Source: CAVQCX01 sp963711095
Lineage (GTDB): Bacteria > Pseudomonadota > Gammaproteobacteria > Chromatiales > Chromatiaceae
Assembly: GCA_963711095.1 (NCBI GenBank)
Contig: CAVQCX010000033.1
Span: 1 to 64,000 of the forward strand
Length of the DNA: 64,000 nt
Reading direction: 5' to 3'
Shown here in pieces: positions 9,426 to 18,122 of this stretch. The notes beneath the pieces are model-generated. The model worked only from the letters and a program-made list of their open reading frames with translations. It ran no database searches and was not told the origin of the DNA. The translations under genes were made by a program, and so were the position numbers. Position 1 is the first letter of the stretch. Each line of letters opens with the position of its first letter.

Positions 9426-10076
9426 TCAATGCATGGCGTTGAACATGTACTGCATCGGGCTGGTGAAAGAGCTGACCCCCCGGTTCATATCCCGCCCCAT
9501 GACGCCCATCGCCGGCCCCATACTCGCAATCGACGGCGTCATGACATTCATGGCGTTGCGCATAGCGGCCATATCCGCGCCCATCGACAGGTACATGCAG
9601 AACATGTGCTCGTCCATCTCGCTCATGTCGCGCTTTATGGATGCCAGGTAGCTCTCATTCTGCTTCCAGCCCACCGACACGTCATCCACGCGCACCTCAG
9701 CCAGGTTCAGGAAATTGGGGCTGCTTTCTTCCCCGGCCATCCATCTGTGGAACCTGCTGCACGGGCTCGCCCCGGACTTGGCCGGTGCCGAGCTGGAAGG
9801 GAGGTCCTCCGGGTGAGCCTTGTGGTACGCCGCCAGTTGCGCCGGAGTGCCTGCCATATTCCGCAGATACGCTCTCATTTCGGCCATGTCCGTGGACATG
9901 GTGCTCATATAACCGCCGGCCGAGCCCATGTCCTTCATGTAATTCGACATGTTGTCCATATTCTGGGCCATGCTTACCATCATGCCCCGCATCACCCACA
10001 TGGACCATCCCATCGCACCGGCCAACGCGCCTGCGGCAAGGATCGCCAGCGCGATCAGCAGCCTGTTGATCTTCAT
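9426..10076 (-). CDS. Methionine-rich membrane-anchored protein
   Basis: 216 residues. A single N-terminal transmembrane anchor (LLIALAILAAGALAGAMGWS) is followed by a periplasmic region extremely rich in methionine (MRGMMVSMAQNMDNMSNYMK, later MNVMTPSIASMGPAMGVMGR). The Met spacing suggests long amphipathic helices, possibly coiled coil. A central, more polar segment (about 85-130) contains two cysteines. Met clusters can bind Cu(I), so a copper or redox role is possible, but no metal gene is adjacent. Function unknown. Confidence 0.6.
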   Translation of the reverse strand: MKINRLLIALAILAAGALAGAMGWSMWVMRGMMVSMAQNMDNMSNYMKDMGSAGGYMSTMSTDMAEMRAYLRNMAGTPAQLAAYHKAHPEDLPSSSAPAKSGASPCSRFHRWMAGEESSPNFLNLAEVRVDDVSVGWKQNESYLASIKRDMSEMDEHMFCMYLSMGADMAAMRNAMNVMTPSIASMGPAMGVMGRDMNRGVSSFTSPMQYMFNAMH

Positions 10077-10192
10077 TCAGGTTATCCCCTCTATGGCCTC
10101 TATGGTTGTTATCGAAATGATTGGCGTCGAATACGGTCGGCGCAGATCAGGGCTCATGCAGCGTCTTCCGCTGATCACCTTTCCCGGCCGCA

Positions 10193-10624
10193 TTACCCCG
10201 ATTCTTCGCCATCGGATGACAACGCCGGACCCGGACCACGTGCCTTCCGCTTCGCGTCCGTCATGCTCTTCGGTCTGACGAAATGCGTTGTATAAGCCGC
10301 TTCAATATGCGGCTCACCGCTCTTTGAAAACCGTAGTGTGACCTTTTTCGCTTTCCCCCATGACTTGTATCCGGTGTAGCTCGCCTTCAAGCCGCCATCG
10401 ATACAATTGCGACGCACCGTCTTGACAACGAATCCGATGCTGCCAAGGTTGATCTTGATGCATTTCTCCAAGTATGGAATGCGCCTCATTCTCCATGCCT
10501 CGAGGTCTTTCCTGTCAAGATAGCCCAACCCGACAAAGACATCGACCATGCTGATATAGCCTTGGCCGTTCAACAGCTCAGAGGTAATAGCGCTGAGCCG
10601 TTTATCCAGGTCTCTTCTGTTCAT
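10193..10624 (-). CDS. Conserved-looking hypothetical protein
   Basis: About 143 residues if started at MNRRDLDKRL (10624); a start at 10651 would add nine. The N-terminal half (ISMVDVFVGLGYLDRKDLEA then WRMRRIPYLEKCI) looks like a small helical DNA- or RNA-binding module; the C-terminal half is basic (YTGYKSWGKAKKVTLRFSKS). No signal peptide or membrane helix. Family not recognised. It precedes the Met-rich gene on the same strand with a gap of about 115 bp. Confidence 0.5.
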   Translation of the reverse strand: MNRRDLDKRLSAITSELLNGQGYISMVDVFVGLGYLDRKDLEAWRMRRIPYLEKCIKINLGSIGFVVKTVRRNCIDGGLKASYTGYKSWGKAKKVTLRFSKSGEPHIEAAYTTHFVRPKSMTDAKRKARGPGPALSSDGEESG

Positions 10625-10663
10625 GGCGGCAGGTGCAAGCAAAAGATCCACTACAACGATCCG

Positions 10664-10846
10664 CTAGGGCACATCCCGGTATTGCGCCCATGCCCAGCCG
10701 AACAGGGGGACGGCCAGGAACGGAAAGGCCAAGAACGGCAAGGGATGGGAGAGCGGGGTCGGTACACGCCCGGCAAACACCTCGACCGCCGTCGCTGCAA
10801 ACAGGAGCGACGCGACACAGCCGGTGGCTCTCACCCCAGGCGGCAT
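10664..10846 (-). CDS. Possible small membrane protein or fragment
   Basis: The 60-residue frame from MPPGVRATG has two hydrophobic segments (VASLLFAATAVEVFAG and LPFLAFPFLAVPLFGWAWAQ). The frame is open upstream to 10927 but without an ATG, so it may be the end of a truncated membrane protein. No family recognised. Confidence 0.3.
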   Translation of the reverse strand: MPPGVRATGCVASLLFAATAVEVFAGRVPTPLSHPLPFLAFPFLAVPLFGWAWAQYRDVP

Positions 10847-10967
10847 GACATGCGTCCGACTGATGAGGGCCAGTGCGGCGGCCCTGGACTTGCCAGCGAA
10901 GCCGGCCTGGGTAGCACCAGCAGGTATTCACGGCTTGTCCCGACAGGCTCCCAGGGTCAGCCCCGCC

Positions 10968-12173
10968 TCAGACATAGATCCTCACCGCCTCCCTGTCCTC
11001 CCGCCAGGCGGCCTCGTCGGCGCAGGCCAGCGCACTCAGGTCGCCCGGCAGGGCCGCGGGGTCGTCCACCCACTGGCGCAGCAGCGGGCTGCCGTTGATG
11101 AGGTCGATGGCCAGGCGGTCGTGCTCATATTCGTAGACGAAATCGCGCCACAGCGGGTAGTCGGGGTGCAGGCGGCGGATCGCCTTGAAGGCCAGCGCCA
11201 TGAGCCGCCAGGGCCGAAAGGCGGCGTGGTCGTAACGGCCGTCCTCGACATGGATCTGCACCCCGGCGCAGAGCTGGCCGACGTGCTTGTGGAAGGTCGG
11301 CTCGAACCAGCACTCGCGCAGCGTGCAGCCGGCCAGCCAGGTCGGCGCCAGACGTTGCATCTCGGCCATCAGCCCGCGCGGCTGCAGGTCCGGGGCGCCG
11401 AACAGCTCCAGCGGCCGGGTCGTGCCGCGGCCTTCCGACAAGCTGGTGCCTTCCAGCATGACCGTGCCGGCATAGCAGCGCGCCATCGACAGATTGGCCG
11501 CGTTGGGGCTGGGGTTGACCCAGCAGCGCTCGTCCAGCGGCCAGCCGTAGCCCGGCGCTGCCTCGGGCTGCCAGCCCCGCATCTCGATCACCCGGTAGTC
11601 GAGGTCGAGTCTGAAATGGCGCAGGAACCAGCGGCCCATCTCGCCCAGGGTCAGGCCATGGCGCATCGGCATAGGCCCGGCGCCGACGAAGCTCTGCCAG
11701 CCATCGCGCAGGCTCAGCCCCTCCACCGGTCGGCCGGCCGGGTTGGGCCGGTCCAGCACCCACACCGTCTTGCCGTGGCGCGCGGCCTCCTCCAGCACGT
11801 ACAGCAGGCTGGTGATGAAGGTGTAGATGCGGCAGCCGAGGTCCTGCAGGTCCACCAGCAGCACATCGAAGGTCTCCATCATCTCCGCCGTGGGCCGGCG
11901 CACCCGGCCGTAGAGGCTGAACACCGGGATCTGGTGGACGGGATCGAGGAAGTCCGGCGACTCCATCATGTTGTCCTGCTTGTCACCGCGAAGTCCGTGC
12001 TGGGGGCCGAAGGCGGCACTGAGCCCGATCTGCGGCTGCGCCGCCAGGGCGTCCAGGGCGTGGGTCAGGTCGGCGCTGACCGAGGCGGGATGGGCCAGCA
12101 GGGCGACACGCCTGCCCTGCAACGGGGCGCGCAGGGCGGTCTCTTCGAGCAGGCGGTCGAGTCCGAGCCTCAT
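10968..12173 (-). CDS. DUF1343/NamZ-like exo-beta-N-acetylmuramidase
   Basis: 401 residues from ATG 12173; the frame extends upstream into the previous gene. DUF1343 features include FGPQHGLRGDKQDNM, VFSLYG, DVLLVDLQDLGCRIYTFI, VWVLDRPNPAGR and VMLEGTSLSEGRGTTRPLEL. The characterised relative (Bacillus YbbC/NamZ) removes MurNAc from the non-reducing end of peptidoglycan fragments, so a cell-wall recycling role follows from family knowledge. No signal peptide is visible, which suggests a cytoplasmic location here. Its ATG overlaps the upstream TGA (ATGA), implying translational coupling. Confidence 0.8.
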   Translation of the reverse strand: MRLGLDRLLEETALRAPLQGRRVALLAHPASVSADLTHALDALAAQPQIGLSAAFGPQHGLRGDKQDNMMESPDFLDPVHQIPVFSLYGRVRRPTAEMMETFDVLLVDLQDLGCRIYTFITSLLYVLEEAARHGKTVWVLDRPNPAGRPVEGLSLRDGWQSFVGAGPMPMRHGLTLGEMGRWFLRHFRLDLDYRVIEMRGWQPEAAPGYGWPLDERCWVNPSPNAANLSMARCYAGTVMLEGTSLSEGRGTTRPLELFGAPDLQPRGLMAEMQRLAPTWLAGCTLRECWFEPTFHKHVGQLCAGVQIHVEDGRYDHAAFRPWRLMALAFKAIRRLHPDYPLWRDFVYEYEHDRLAIDLINGSPLLRQWVDDPAALPGDLSALACADEAAWREDREAVRIYV

Positions 12174-12709
12174 GGGACCGTCCCGGAGAGATCGAGCTCG
12201 AGCGCGAAGCTTTCCGCCCGATGAAAGTCCGGCCGCTCGGCGGCATGCCGCAAGGCCCAATAGATCAGGCGACCGTCACCGGCCTCGACCACGGCGGTCA
12301 GGCCAAGACGCAGACGCGGGCCGGGCGGCAGGTTGGCGGCGGGCAGACGCACCCCGAGGGTCAGGCTGTCGCGGGCGATCTCCGCCGCGATATGCGGGGC
12401 CAGGGCGGGCTCAAGAGGCCCGCCCTGGCGGTAGCTGGCGAAGGCCCAGGCCTGCCAGTGGCCAGACGGCGAGAAGTTGAATTCGCGGTAGGCCTCGCCG
12501 CCGGCGCTGACGAACAGCTCGAAGCAGGTATGTCGCCAAAGCCCGTCGCAGCGCTCTGGCGGCAGCGGGGACGGCAGCCGCAAACAGCCCAGGTCGCCTG
12601 CCAGCTGGTAGCTGAGCAGCAGGTCGCCGGCCCCCATGACGCACACCTCGACCTGCAGGCTGCTGACGGCCAGCGCGGGCGATTGCGGGTGGCGAATGAG
12701 AGCGGGCAT
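12170..12709 (-). CDS. DOMON-like domain protein
   Basis: 179 residues from ATG 12709 (MPALIRHPQS). It has the beta-sandwich pattern of bacterial DOMON-like proteins: DLLLSYQLAGDLGCLRLPSP, RCDGLWRHTCFELFV, YREFNFSPSGHWQAWAFASY and RLGLTAVVEAGDGRLIYWAL. These bind sugars or haem; no catalytic residues are expected. No signal peptide. It overlaps the NamZ-like gene by four bases; a pair of DOMON-like and DUF1343 genes is consistent with shared carbohydrate or muropeptide handling, which is inference. Confidence 0.75.
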   Translation of the reverse strand: MPALIRHPQSPALAVSSLQVEVCVMGAGDLLLSYQLAGDLGCLRLPSPLPPERCDGLWRHTCFELFVSAGGEAYREFNFSPSGHWQAWAFASYRQGGPLEPALAPHIAAEIARDSLTLGVRLPAANLPPGPRLRLGLTAVVEAGDGRLIYWALRHAAERPDFHRAESFALELDLSGTVP

Positions 12710-12974
12710 GAGCGCGCAGTCTGCCGTCTTCACGATTGCCGGACAAGCCTGCCGCAAGACCCCAGCCCTGGCCTGTCCGTGAATGCTCGCTCCGTCACAC
12801 CCGCCAGGAAACCTCAGCTTTGCCGCGCAGGCACCTGTTCAGCTCCTCTCGTCCCTGCCAGCGATCGGCCGGGGTCCCATACCCAGGAGGGCGGTCATTT
12901 ATCCGGCCGCCCAGCCGGCATGCCCGCCGATTGACCGACATGCCGAATAAGGGCCGGATCTGTCGGCTTTGCCG

Positions 12975-14498
12975 TCAAAAGCCCGTCACCGGCCAGGGTC
13001 GCAGCCGGCCGGTGTCGACGTCGACGCTCACCAGTCGATCGGCGTTGGTGTCGGCGACCAGCAACCTGTCCGGGTCCAGCACGGCCAGTCCGCCAGGCTG
13101 CGACAGGCCGGTGGCGAGCGTGCTCACCTGGTTGGTGCGCAGGTCCAGCACGCGAACCGCGTTGTTGAAGGTATCGGCGATGTAGAGCCGCTGGTCCAGC
13201 CAGACCAGACCCTGATCGTGTTGCAGCAGGGCTTGGCCGGCCGCCCCGTCGCGCAGGCCAAACACGAACAGACCCTTGCCGACGAGCGTTTCGACCGTTC
13301 CCGTCTTGAGCCCGATGCGACGCACGGCCGAGGTCTCGGGGTCGGCGACGTAGAGCTCGCCCTCGTGATAGGCCAGGGCGCTGCTCTGGGCAAAGCTTGC
13401 GCGCCCGAGCGGCCCGTCGGCGAGACCCTCGGCGCCGCTGCCGGCAAAGGGCCCGACGAGCGCCGCATCGAGGTCCAGGCGCCAGATCTGGTGAGCCCCG
13501 GCCATGGCGATGTAGAGCTTGCCGTCCACCGCCTGCAGCCCCCAGGGCGAGCTGAGTGCCACCTCCCGTGCCGCATGCCGGCCATCGGTTTCGTTGCCCT
13601 GTTGTCCCGCTCCCGCAAGGGTGCTGACCTCGCCCGAGGGCAGCGCCACGGCGCGAATCAGGCCGTTGCCCGTATCGGCCACATACAGGGCGTCCCCGTC
13701 GAAGGCGAGTCCCTGAGGGCCGTCGAATTGGGCCTGCGCCGGCGCGCCATCGCGACTGCCCCGGGACCCGTCACCGATGACCTTTAGCGCCTTGCCGGAA
13801 TGATCGAGCAGCACCACGCGATTGTGTCCGGTGTCGCTCACCGCGACATAGCGCGTGCTCACCGCGACCTTGCCCGGCTGCAGCAGGCCTTGGCGCTTTC
13901 GCTCCATCGCCTTGAGCGGCAGCGCTGTGTCCCGCAAAGTGCCGGCCTTGCGGGCCGAGGCCAGGGTCTCGATCACTGCCCGGCGGATCGCCGCGTACTT
14001 GCCCTCGCCGATGTATTGCCCGACTACTGTGCCGTCGGACCCGAGCAGCACCTGGGTCGGCCAGGCGAACACGCCGTAGTGGCCCCACAGCACCATGCCG
14101 GTGTCGGTGACGATCGGGTGTTGGATGCCATAGCGCTGGATGAAGCCCTCGATGTTGCCGCTGTCCTGCGAGGCAGTGAACTTGGGGGAGTTGACACCAA
14201 TGATCAGCAGGCGCCCGCCGAATTCCTGTTCCAGCCTGGCGGTCTCCGGCAGCACATGGATGCAGTTGATGCAGCCCGGCGTAAAGAAATCCAGCAGCAC
14301 CACATGGCCGCGCAGCTCCACGCCAGTGAGCGGGCGACTGACGTTGAGCCAGGGCGCATGCTCGGGGAACGGCGGCTCGGCGGCCTGAGTGGGCGTCGCC
14401 TGCGCCCGGGCGAGGAACGCCGCGACGGCCACGCCCAGGGCCGGCGCCAGCAAGCGGAGTCCGAGACGTGCGCGCCGGGTCGCAGTCGGTGGGGCCAT
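12975..14498 (-). CDS. Thioredoxin-like/NHL repeat protein
   Basis: 507 residues, similar in plan to NHLRC2. A signal peptide (LRLLAPALGVAVAAFLARAQ, then ATPTQA) is followed by a thioredoxin-like domain (about 45-185) with the redox motif CINC in DFFTPGCINCIHVLPE and the cis-Pro loop FAWPTQVLLG. A six-bladed NHL propeller then fills about 205-500 (ALKVIGDGSRGSRDG, GPQGLAFDGDALYVADTGNG, SSPWGLQAVDGKLYIAMAGA, PGGLAVLDPDRLLVADTNAD). It is probably a periplasmic redox or scaffold protein. The promoter should lie in the 14.5-kb noncoding region. Confidence 0.8.
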   Translation of the reverse strand: MAPPTATRRARLGLRLLAPALGVAVAAFLARAQATPTQAAEPPFPEHAPWLNVSRPLTGVELRGHVVLLDFFTPGCINCIHVLPETARLEQEFGGRLLIIGVNSPKFTASQDSGNIEGFIQRYGIQHPIVTDTGMVLWGHYGVFAWPTQVLLGSDGTVVGQYIGEGKYAAIRRAVIETLASARKAGTLRDTALPLKAMERKRQGLLQPGKVAVSTRYVAVSDTGHNRVVLLDHSGKALKVIGDGSRGSRDGAPAQAQFDGPQGLAFDGDALYVADTGNGLIRAVALPSGEVSTLAGAGQQGNETDGRHAAREVALSSPWGLQAVDGKLYIAMAGAHQIWRLDLDAALVGPFAGSGAEGLADGPLGRASFAQSSALAYHEGELYVADPETSAVRRIGLKTGTVETLVGKGLFVFGLRDGAAGQALLQHDQGLVWLDQRLYIADTFNNAVRVLDLRTNQVSTLATGLSQPGGLAVLDPDRLLVADTNADRLVSVDVDTGRLRPWPVTGF

Positions 14499-15081
14499 CG
14501 CGATTCTCCGTTCAACCTAGAAGCGGCAGTTGAACGGCCGCCAGGGTGCGTGCCGCGTGGTGTCTGGCAAGGCATGACGAGGCGGACTAAATCGCCGGGA
14601 GCGATTTGAACAGCTACCGCTGGCCCGCAGGGCGAAGGGCAGGATGCCCGGAGTAATAGTAGATCTATTCCAACGAGTTATAACGCAGCCAGGCGCCGCG
14701 CGGTGCGTGCTCTGGTGGTCGTAGCGGCGGTCACCCAACGGGTGAGCAGCAGGTTTGTCCTGAGCCATGGTCGAATCAATCACTTGATCGTTATTGGAAG
14801 CGGTCAACTGCCGTTTCTAGGTTCAAGGGCGAGATTCGAGATGTTAGACCGCTTGCCGGCACCTTTTATGTCAGCGGCTTGCGTCCGTGGGAGGCTCGCC
14901 AAGGTCGCACCCCGGTCTCGCGGGAATTGCCCGCCCCCGTAGGCGCTTGCCGTGATGCCCCGGTGCTGGCTACGGGAGCGCGAGACGCCGCCAGGGGCGC
15001 TCATCGACCGCTGCCAGTGCCATTCGGCCTCCCCTCGATCGCGTAGAGGCCCTACGCCGCGGCAGCGGGTGATTGAGAATC
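14499..15081. other. Noncoding stretch
   Basis: No convincing gene. A short minus-strand frame near 14680-14807 (MTASNNDQVIDSTMAQDK) looks partly protein-like but becomes arginine-rich and is unsupported. Confidence 0.35.
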
Positions 15082-15783
15082 CTAGTCGACCAGCGCCACG
15101 TACACGTTCTGCACGTCGTCGTCCGAATCGACAGCTTCGAGGAATGCCTCGACATCGGCGCGCTCGGCCTCGCCCAGGCTGACGGGGTTCTTGGGCCGGT
15201 AGCCGAGCTGGGCCGACTCCACTGTGAAACCGAATTCCGGCAGGGCCCGCGACACGGCGTCCAGGTCGACGGGGTCGGTGTAGAACCAGGTGCTCCCCTC
15301 TTCGCCCGGCTCCAAGTCGGCGGCGCCTGCCTCGATGGCGGCCAGCTCCGCGTCCGCGCCCTCGGTCGCGGGGCTGGCCTCGATCATGCCGAGGTAGTCG
15401 AAATCCCAGGACACCGAGCCCGAGGCGCCGAGCTGGCCCTTGCGAAACAGCACGCGGATGTTGGAGGCCGTGCGGTTGGCGTTGTCCGTAAGGCACTCCA
15501 CGATCACCGGCACGCGGTGGGGGCCGAAGCCTTCATAGGTGAGCTTTTCGTAGCTCACGCCCTCGCTGGCCAGGCCCGCGCCCTTCTTGATCGCGCGCTC
15601 GATGTTGTCCTTGGGCATGGAGGCCTTCCTGGCCTGCTCCACGGCCAGGCGCAGGCGTGGGCTCATCCCGGGGTCCGCCCCGGCGCGCGCCGCGACCATG
15701 ATCTCTTTGGCCAGCTTGGTGAACAAGCGGCCCCTGGCGGCGGCCGCGGCCTCTTTGCCCTTGGCTTTCCACTGCGCACCCAT
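15082..15783 (-). CDS. YebC/PmpR-TACO1 family regulator
   Basis: 233 residues from ATG 15783 (MGAQWKAKGKEAAAAARGRL); the frame is open upstream but without family features. It contains FTKLAKEIMVAARAGADP, RLAVEQARKASMPKDNIERA and NIRVLFRKGQLGASGSVSWD, the conserved YebC core. Members act as DNA-binding regulators or, by more recent work, help ribosomes through proline-rich stalls. The usual ruvC neighbours are absent and the N-terminus departs from the E. coli MAGHSKW start, so this is likely a second, divergent paralogue. Cytoplasmic. Confidence 0.85.
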   Translation of the reverse strand: MGAQWKAKGKEAAAAARGRLFTKLAKEIMVAARAGADPGMSPRLRLAVEQARKASMPKDNIERAIKKGAGLASEGVSYEKLTYEGFGPHRVPVIVECLTDNANRTASNIRVLFRKGQLGASGSVSWDFDYLGMIEASPATEGADAELAAIEAGAADLEPGEEGSTWFYTDPVDLDAVSRALPEFGFTVESAQLGYRPKNPVSLGEAERADVEAFLEAVDSDDDVQNVYVALVD

Positions 15784-16107
15784 GTCTGCGTTCTCGTTGG
15801 CGTCTGCTATCACCGCGAGCCGGCCCCGGGGGCGGGCCCGCCCATCTGCTGTCGGGAAACGACGCGGCAGCGGCGCCGCGATCGCCCGGCGGAGCCGTCC
15901 CGCCGCGGCGAGCATCATAATCGCAAAACCCGCCGTACGCCCGCCCAGCGGCGGTTGTAGGACGACAGGCCCGGGGGTCACGGGAGTCTTCCTTGGGGGC
16001 TCGCCGACGCGGCGCGCTTGGGCATCATCTGGGCGCCGGAAGCGGTCGATCGTCCCCGATCGAGGACGCCCTGGACACCGCGACTGTGGGCCCCGGGGCG
16101 AGACGAG

Positions 16108-16950
16108 CTAGCGCAGGAAGGCGTCGAGCTCTGCCAGCTGGCCCACCACGTTCAGGGCCGGGGCATGGCCGCAGCCCGGCACGGTGACCAGGTGGGCCTT
16201 GGGGCCGCGGCGGGTCATCGCCTGGGCGGTTTCGGCCGTCAGCAGGTCCGACTCGGCACCGCGTAGCACCAGGGTCGGGCAATCGACCGCATCGTAGACC
16301 GGCCACAGGTCGACCGGCTCCTCGTCCATCCGAGCGGCGAGCACCGTCATCACCCGCGGATCGTAGTGCAGCGTCCAGCGCCCGTCGTCGCGCCGCCGCG
16401 CCGAGGTTTCGGCCAAGCGCCGCCACTCGTCGTCGGTCAGGCTGCCGAACGGGGCGTAAACTACCCGCACGAAGGCCTCCAGCTCCATCAAGGTGGGGAA
16501 ATCCGGCATCCGCGTGACGTAGGCCTTGATCCGCTCCAGCGCCACCGGATTGACGACCGGGCCGACGTCGTTGAGCACCAGCCGCTCGATACGCCCCCGC
16601 AGCGGTCCGGCCGCCGCCACCATCCCCACGAGCCCGCCCAAAGAGGTGCCGACCCAGCGGCAGCGCTCGATCTCCAGACGCTCCAGCAGCTCGACGGCAT
16701 GGGCGACGTAGCTGGCCAGGGTGTAGTCGCGCTCGGGGTCGGCAGACCAGCCGGACAGGCCGCGGCCGATGGTGTCCGGGCAGATCACCCGCAAGTGGTC
16801 GGAGAAATGGCGTGCCGCGGTGTCGAAATCGGCACCCGTCCGTGCCAGCCCGTGCCACATCACCAGGGCCGGTGCGGCGGGGTCGCCCCACTCGGTCAGA
16901 TGGATCTCGTGGCCGGCGACGGTGAGGTACAGCGAGCGGCAGCAGGGCAT
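16108..16950 (-). CDS. Alpha/beta hydrolase
   Basis: 280 residues from ATG 16950 (MPCCRSLYLTVAGHEIHLTE). The nucleophile elbow is GTSLGG, the oxyanion region is VMWHGLARTGADF, the acid lies near RGAESDLLT and the catalytic His is in PGCGHAP; all three triad residues are plausible. A helical cap spans about 130-200. Substrate unknown; this subfamily includes soluble esterases and C-C hydrolases. It runs opposite to the degraded dehydrogenase fragment at 17.03 kb. Confidence 0.8.
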   Translation of the reverse strand: MPCCRSLYLTVAGHEIHLTEWGDPAAPALVMWHGLARTGADFDTAARHFSDHLRVICPDTIGRGLSGWSADPERDYTLASYVAHAVELLERLEIERCRWVGTSLGGLVGMVAAAGPLRGRIERLVLNDVGPVVNPVALERIKAYVTRMPDFPTLMELEAFVRVVYAPFGSLTDDEWRRLAETSARRRDDGRWTLHYDPRVMTVLAARMDEEPVDLWPVYDAVDCPTLVLRGAESDLLTAETAQAMTRRGPKAHLVTVPGCGHAPALNVVGQLAELDAFLR

Positions 16951-17026
16951 GGCGAACCTTTGCGATGGGCGGGCGGTAAGTATATGTTCCCGGACCGCAC
17001 CAAGCGCAACCGAAGAAACGAAGGAC

Positions 17027-17191
17027 GCCACGCGCGACCTCAGCGATATCGAGCTTTTGCGCCACCAAGCGTGCATCGACGGCCAATGCGTCCATGCCGG
17101 CGGCGGCGTCTGGCTCGGAGCGCAGTACCGGACCGCGGATCCGCTCAACCCTTTCGAAATTCCGACGGGGATGAATGCTGGAGCGTTCTAT
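17027..17191 (+). pseudogene. Aldehyde/succinate-semialdehyde dehydrogenase N-terminal fragment
   Basis: The frame reads LSDIELLRHQACIDGQCVHA then GGG, matching the start of NAD(P)-dependent succinate-semialdehyde dehydrogenases (pattern LLR.QAYIDGQWVDA). It degenerates after about 50 residues and no catalytic region follows. This short relic is noteworthy because glutamate decarboxylase, the other GABA-shunt enzyme, lies 6 kb away. The family call rests on one short motif. Confidence 0.4.
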
Positions 17192-17548
17192 TGAGAACGA
17201 TGTGGGGAGAGGCTTTTCCAGTATCTTGTGGTGGAAGCAGGGTCACTGGGGAAGCGGGCTCGGTTCTCGCTTTATCGCACTCAGCTCAGGCGTATGCGAA
17301 ACCGGCGGGTGCGGCCACCCAAGACCCCGTCGACCCGGAAACAAGGCGACGCCAGGATCCTGCGTGCGATCCCAGACCGGCCCGCGTGACCCAGTGAGCC
17401 GGGCCGCGGCTCTGCCCGGGGTGAATCAACGCCGATGCGTGATCACGCATCGTCCCATTATCCCGTCGCTCTGATGTGAGCTACACTCAGGCGTAACGGC
17501 TTATCCGCTGCTGTCGGTTCTTGGGGTGGCCGGGGTGCTCCTGGGGGG
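17192..17548. other. Noncoding stretch with a 20-bp palindrome
   Basis: No gene seen. CGATGCGTGATCACGCATCG (17433-17452) is a perfect palindrome about 100 bp upstream of the hemerythrin start and could be an operator for a dimeric regulator. Confidence 0.45.
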
Positions 17549-17971
17549 GTGACCACAGTGGATCTGGAATGGCATGACCACTACGCATTGGACGCCGCAC
17601 AACTCGATGACGACCATAAGGCCATGTTGCGCATCATGCGGGAAGTGCAAGGCGCAGTAGCGGCGGTAGACCGTGCGAAGTGTGTGGACCTGCTCGAGGC
17701 GCTCTTGAACAAGGCCGCGGAGCACTTCGGCCGGGAAGAGGAGTTGCTCGGAGGGCTTGGCTGGCCAGGCCTGTCGGCGCATGTTGCCTACCACAGCGAG
17801 CTTCTGCTGCAAGCGGAGCTCCTCAAGTCCTTGTGCGACCGCGCTGCAGAGCGGGCCGAGCTTGAGGAGCATTTCAACGCAATAGCCGACTTCGTTATCG
17901 ATGATCTATTGCGGGGCGATCTCGAGTTCAAATCTTTCCTCCAAGAAAAGCGATCTTCCGAGGCGATGTAA
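17549..17971 (+). CDS. Bacteriohemerythrin
   Basis: 140 residues, standard for single-domain hemerythrins. The di-iron ligands appear in order: His in WHDHYALDAAQLDDDHKAML, then HFGREEELL, HVAYHSELL and FVIDDLL. It should reversibly bind O2 (or NO) in the cytoplasm, fitting a microaerophilic or phototrophic sulfur oxidiser. The start is GTG 17549 or the in-frame GTG at 17558. A RAYT2 fragment begins right after the stop, so the gene lies against mobile DNA. Confidence 0.85.
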   Translation: MTTVDLEWHDHYALDAAQLDDDHKAMLRIMREVQGAVAAVDRAKCVDLLEALLNKAAEHFGREEELLGGLGWPGLSAHVAYHSELLLQAELLKSLCDRAAERAELEEHFNAIADFVIDDLLRGDLEFKSFLQEKRSSEAM

Positions 17972-17972
17972 A

Positions 17973-18090
17973 GCGCGGCAACAACCGCCAGGTGTGCTTT
18001 TTCGCTCGCGAGGACGATCAGACTCGTCTCCGCTGGCCGGGGGAATATTCCTCGGGTACCGGGTGCGCCATTCATGCGTACGTACTCGTG
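17973..18090 (+). pseudogene. RAYT2 N-terminal fragment
   Basis: The translation RGNNRQVCFFAREDDQTRLR ... CAIHAYVL aligns with residues about 18-58 of the RAYT2 pseudogene at 33033. It has no start and ends at the REP1 end at 18096. Confidence 0.7.
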
Positions 18091-18095
18091 GCTTC

Positions 18096-18122
18096 GGGGT
18101 CAGGTCTCGCCTTGTTGCATCG
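18096..18122 (+). repeat. Left REP1 end of RAYT-A unit
   Basis: GGGGTCAGGTCTCGCCTTGT followed by TGCATCG; its inverted partner is 18976-19001. The outer 14 bases pair perfectly. Confidence 0.7.

Noticed and set aside
10824..12224. A 466-codon plus-strand frame opposite the NamZ-like gene
   Set aside because: His/Gln/Arg-rich composition typical of antisense frames in GC-rich DNA; the minus-strand gene is clearly real.
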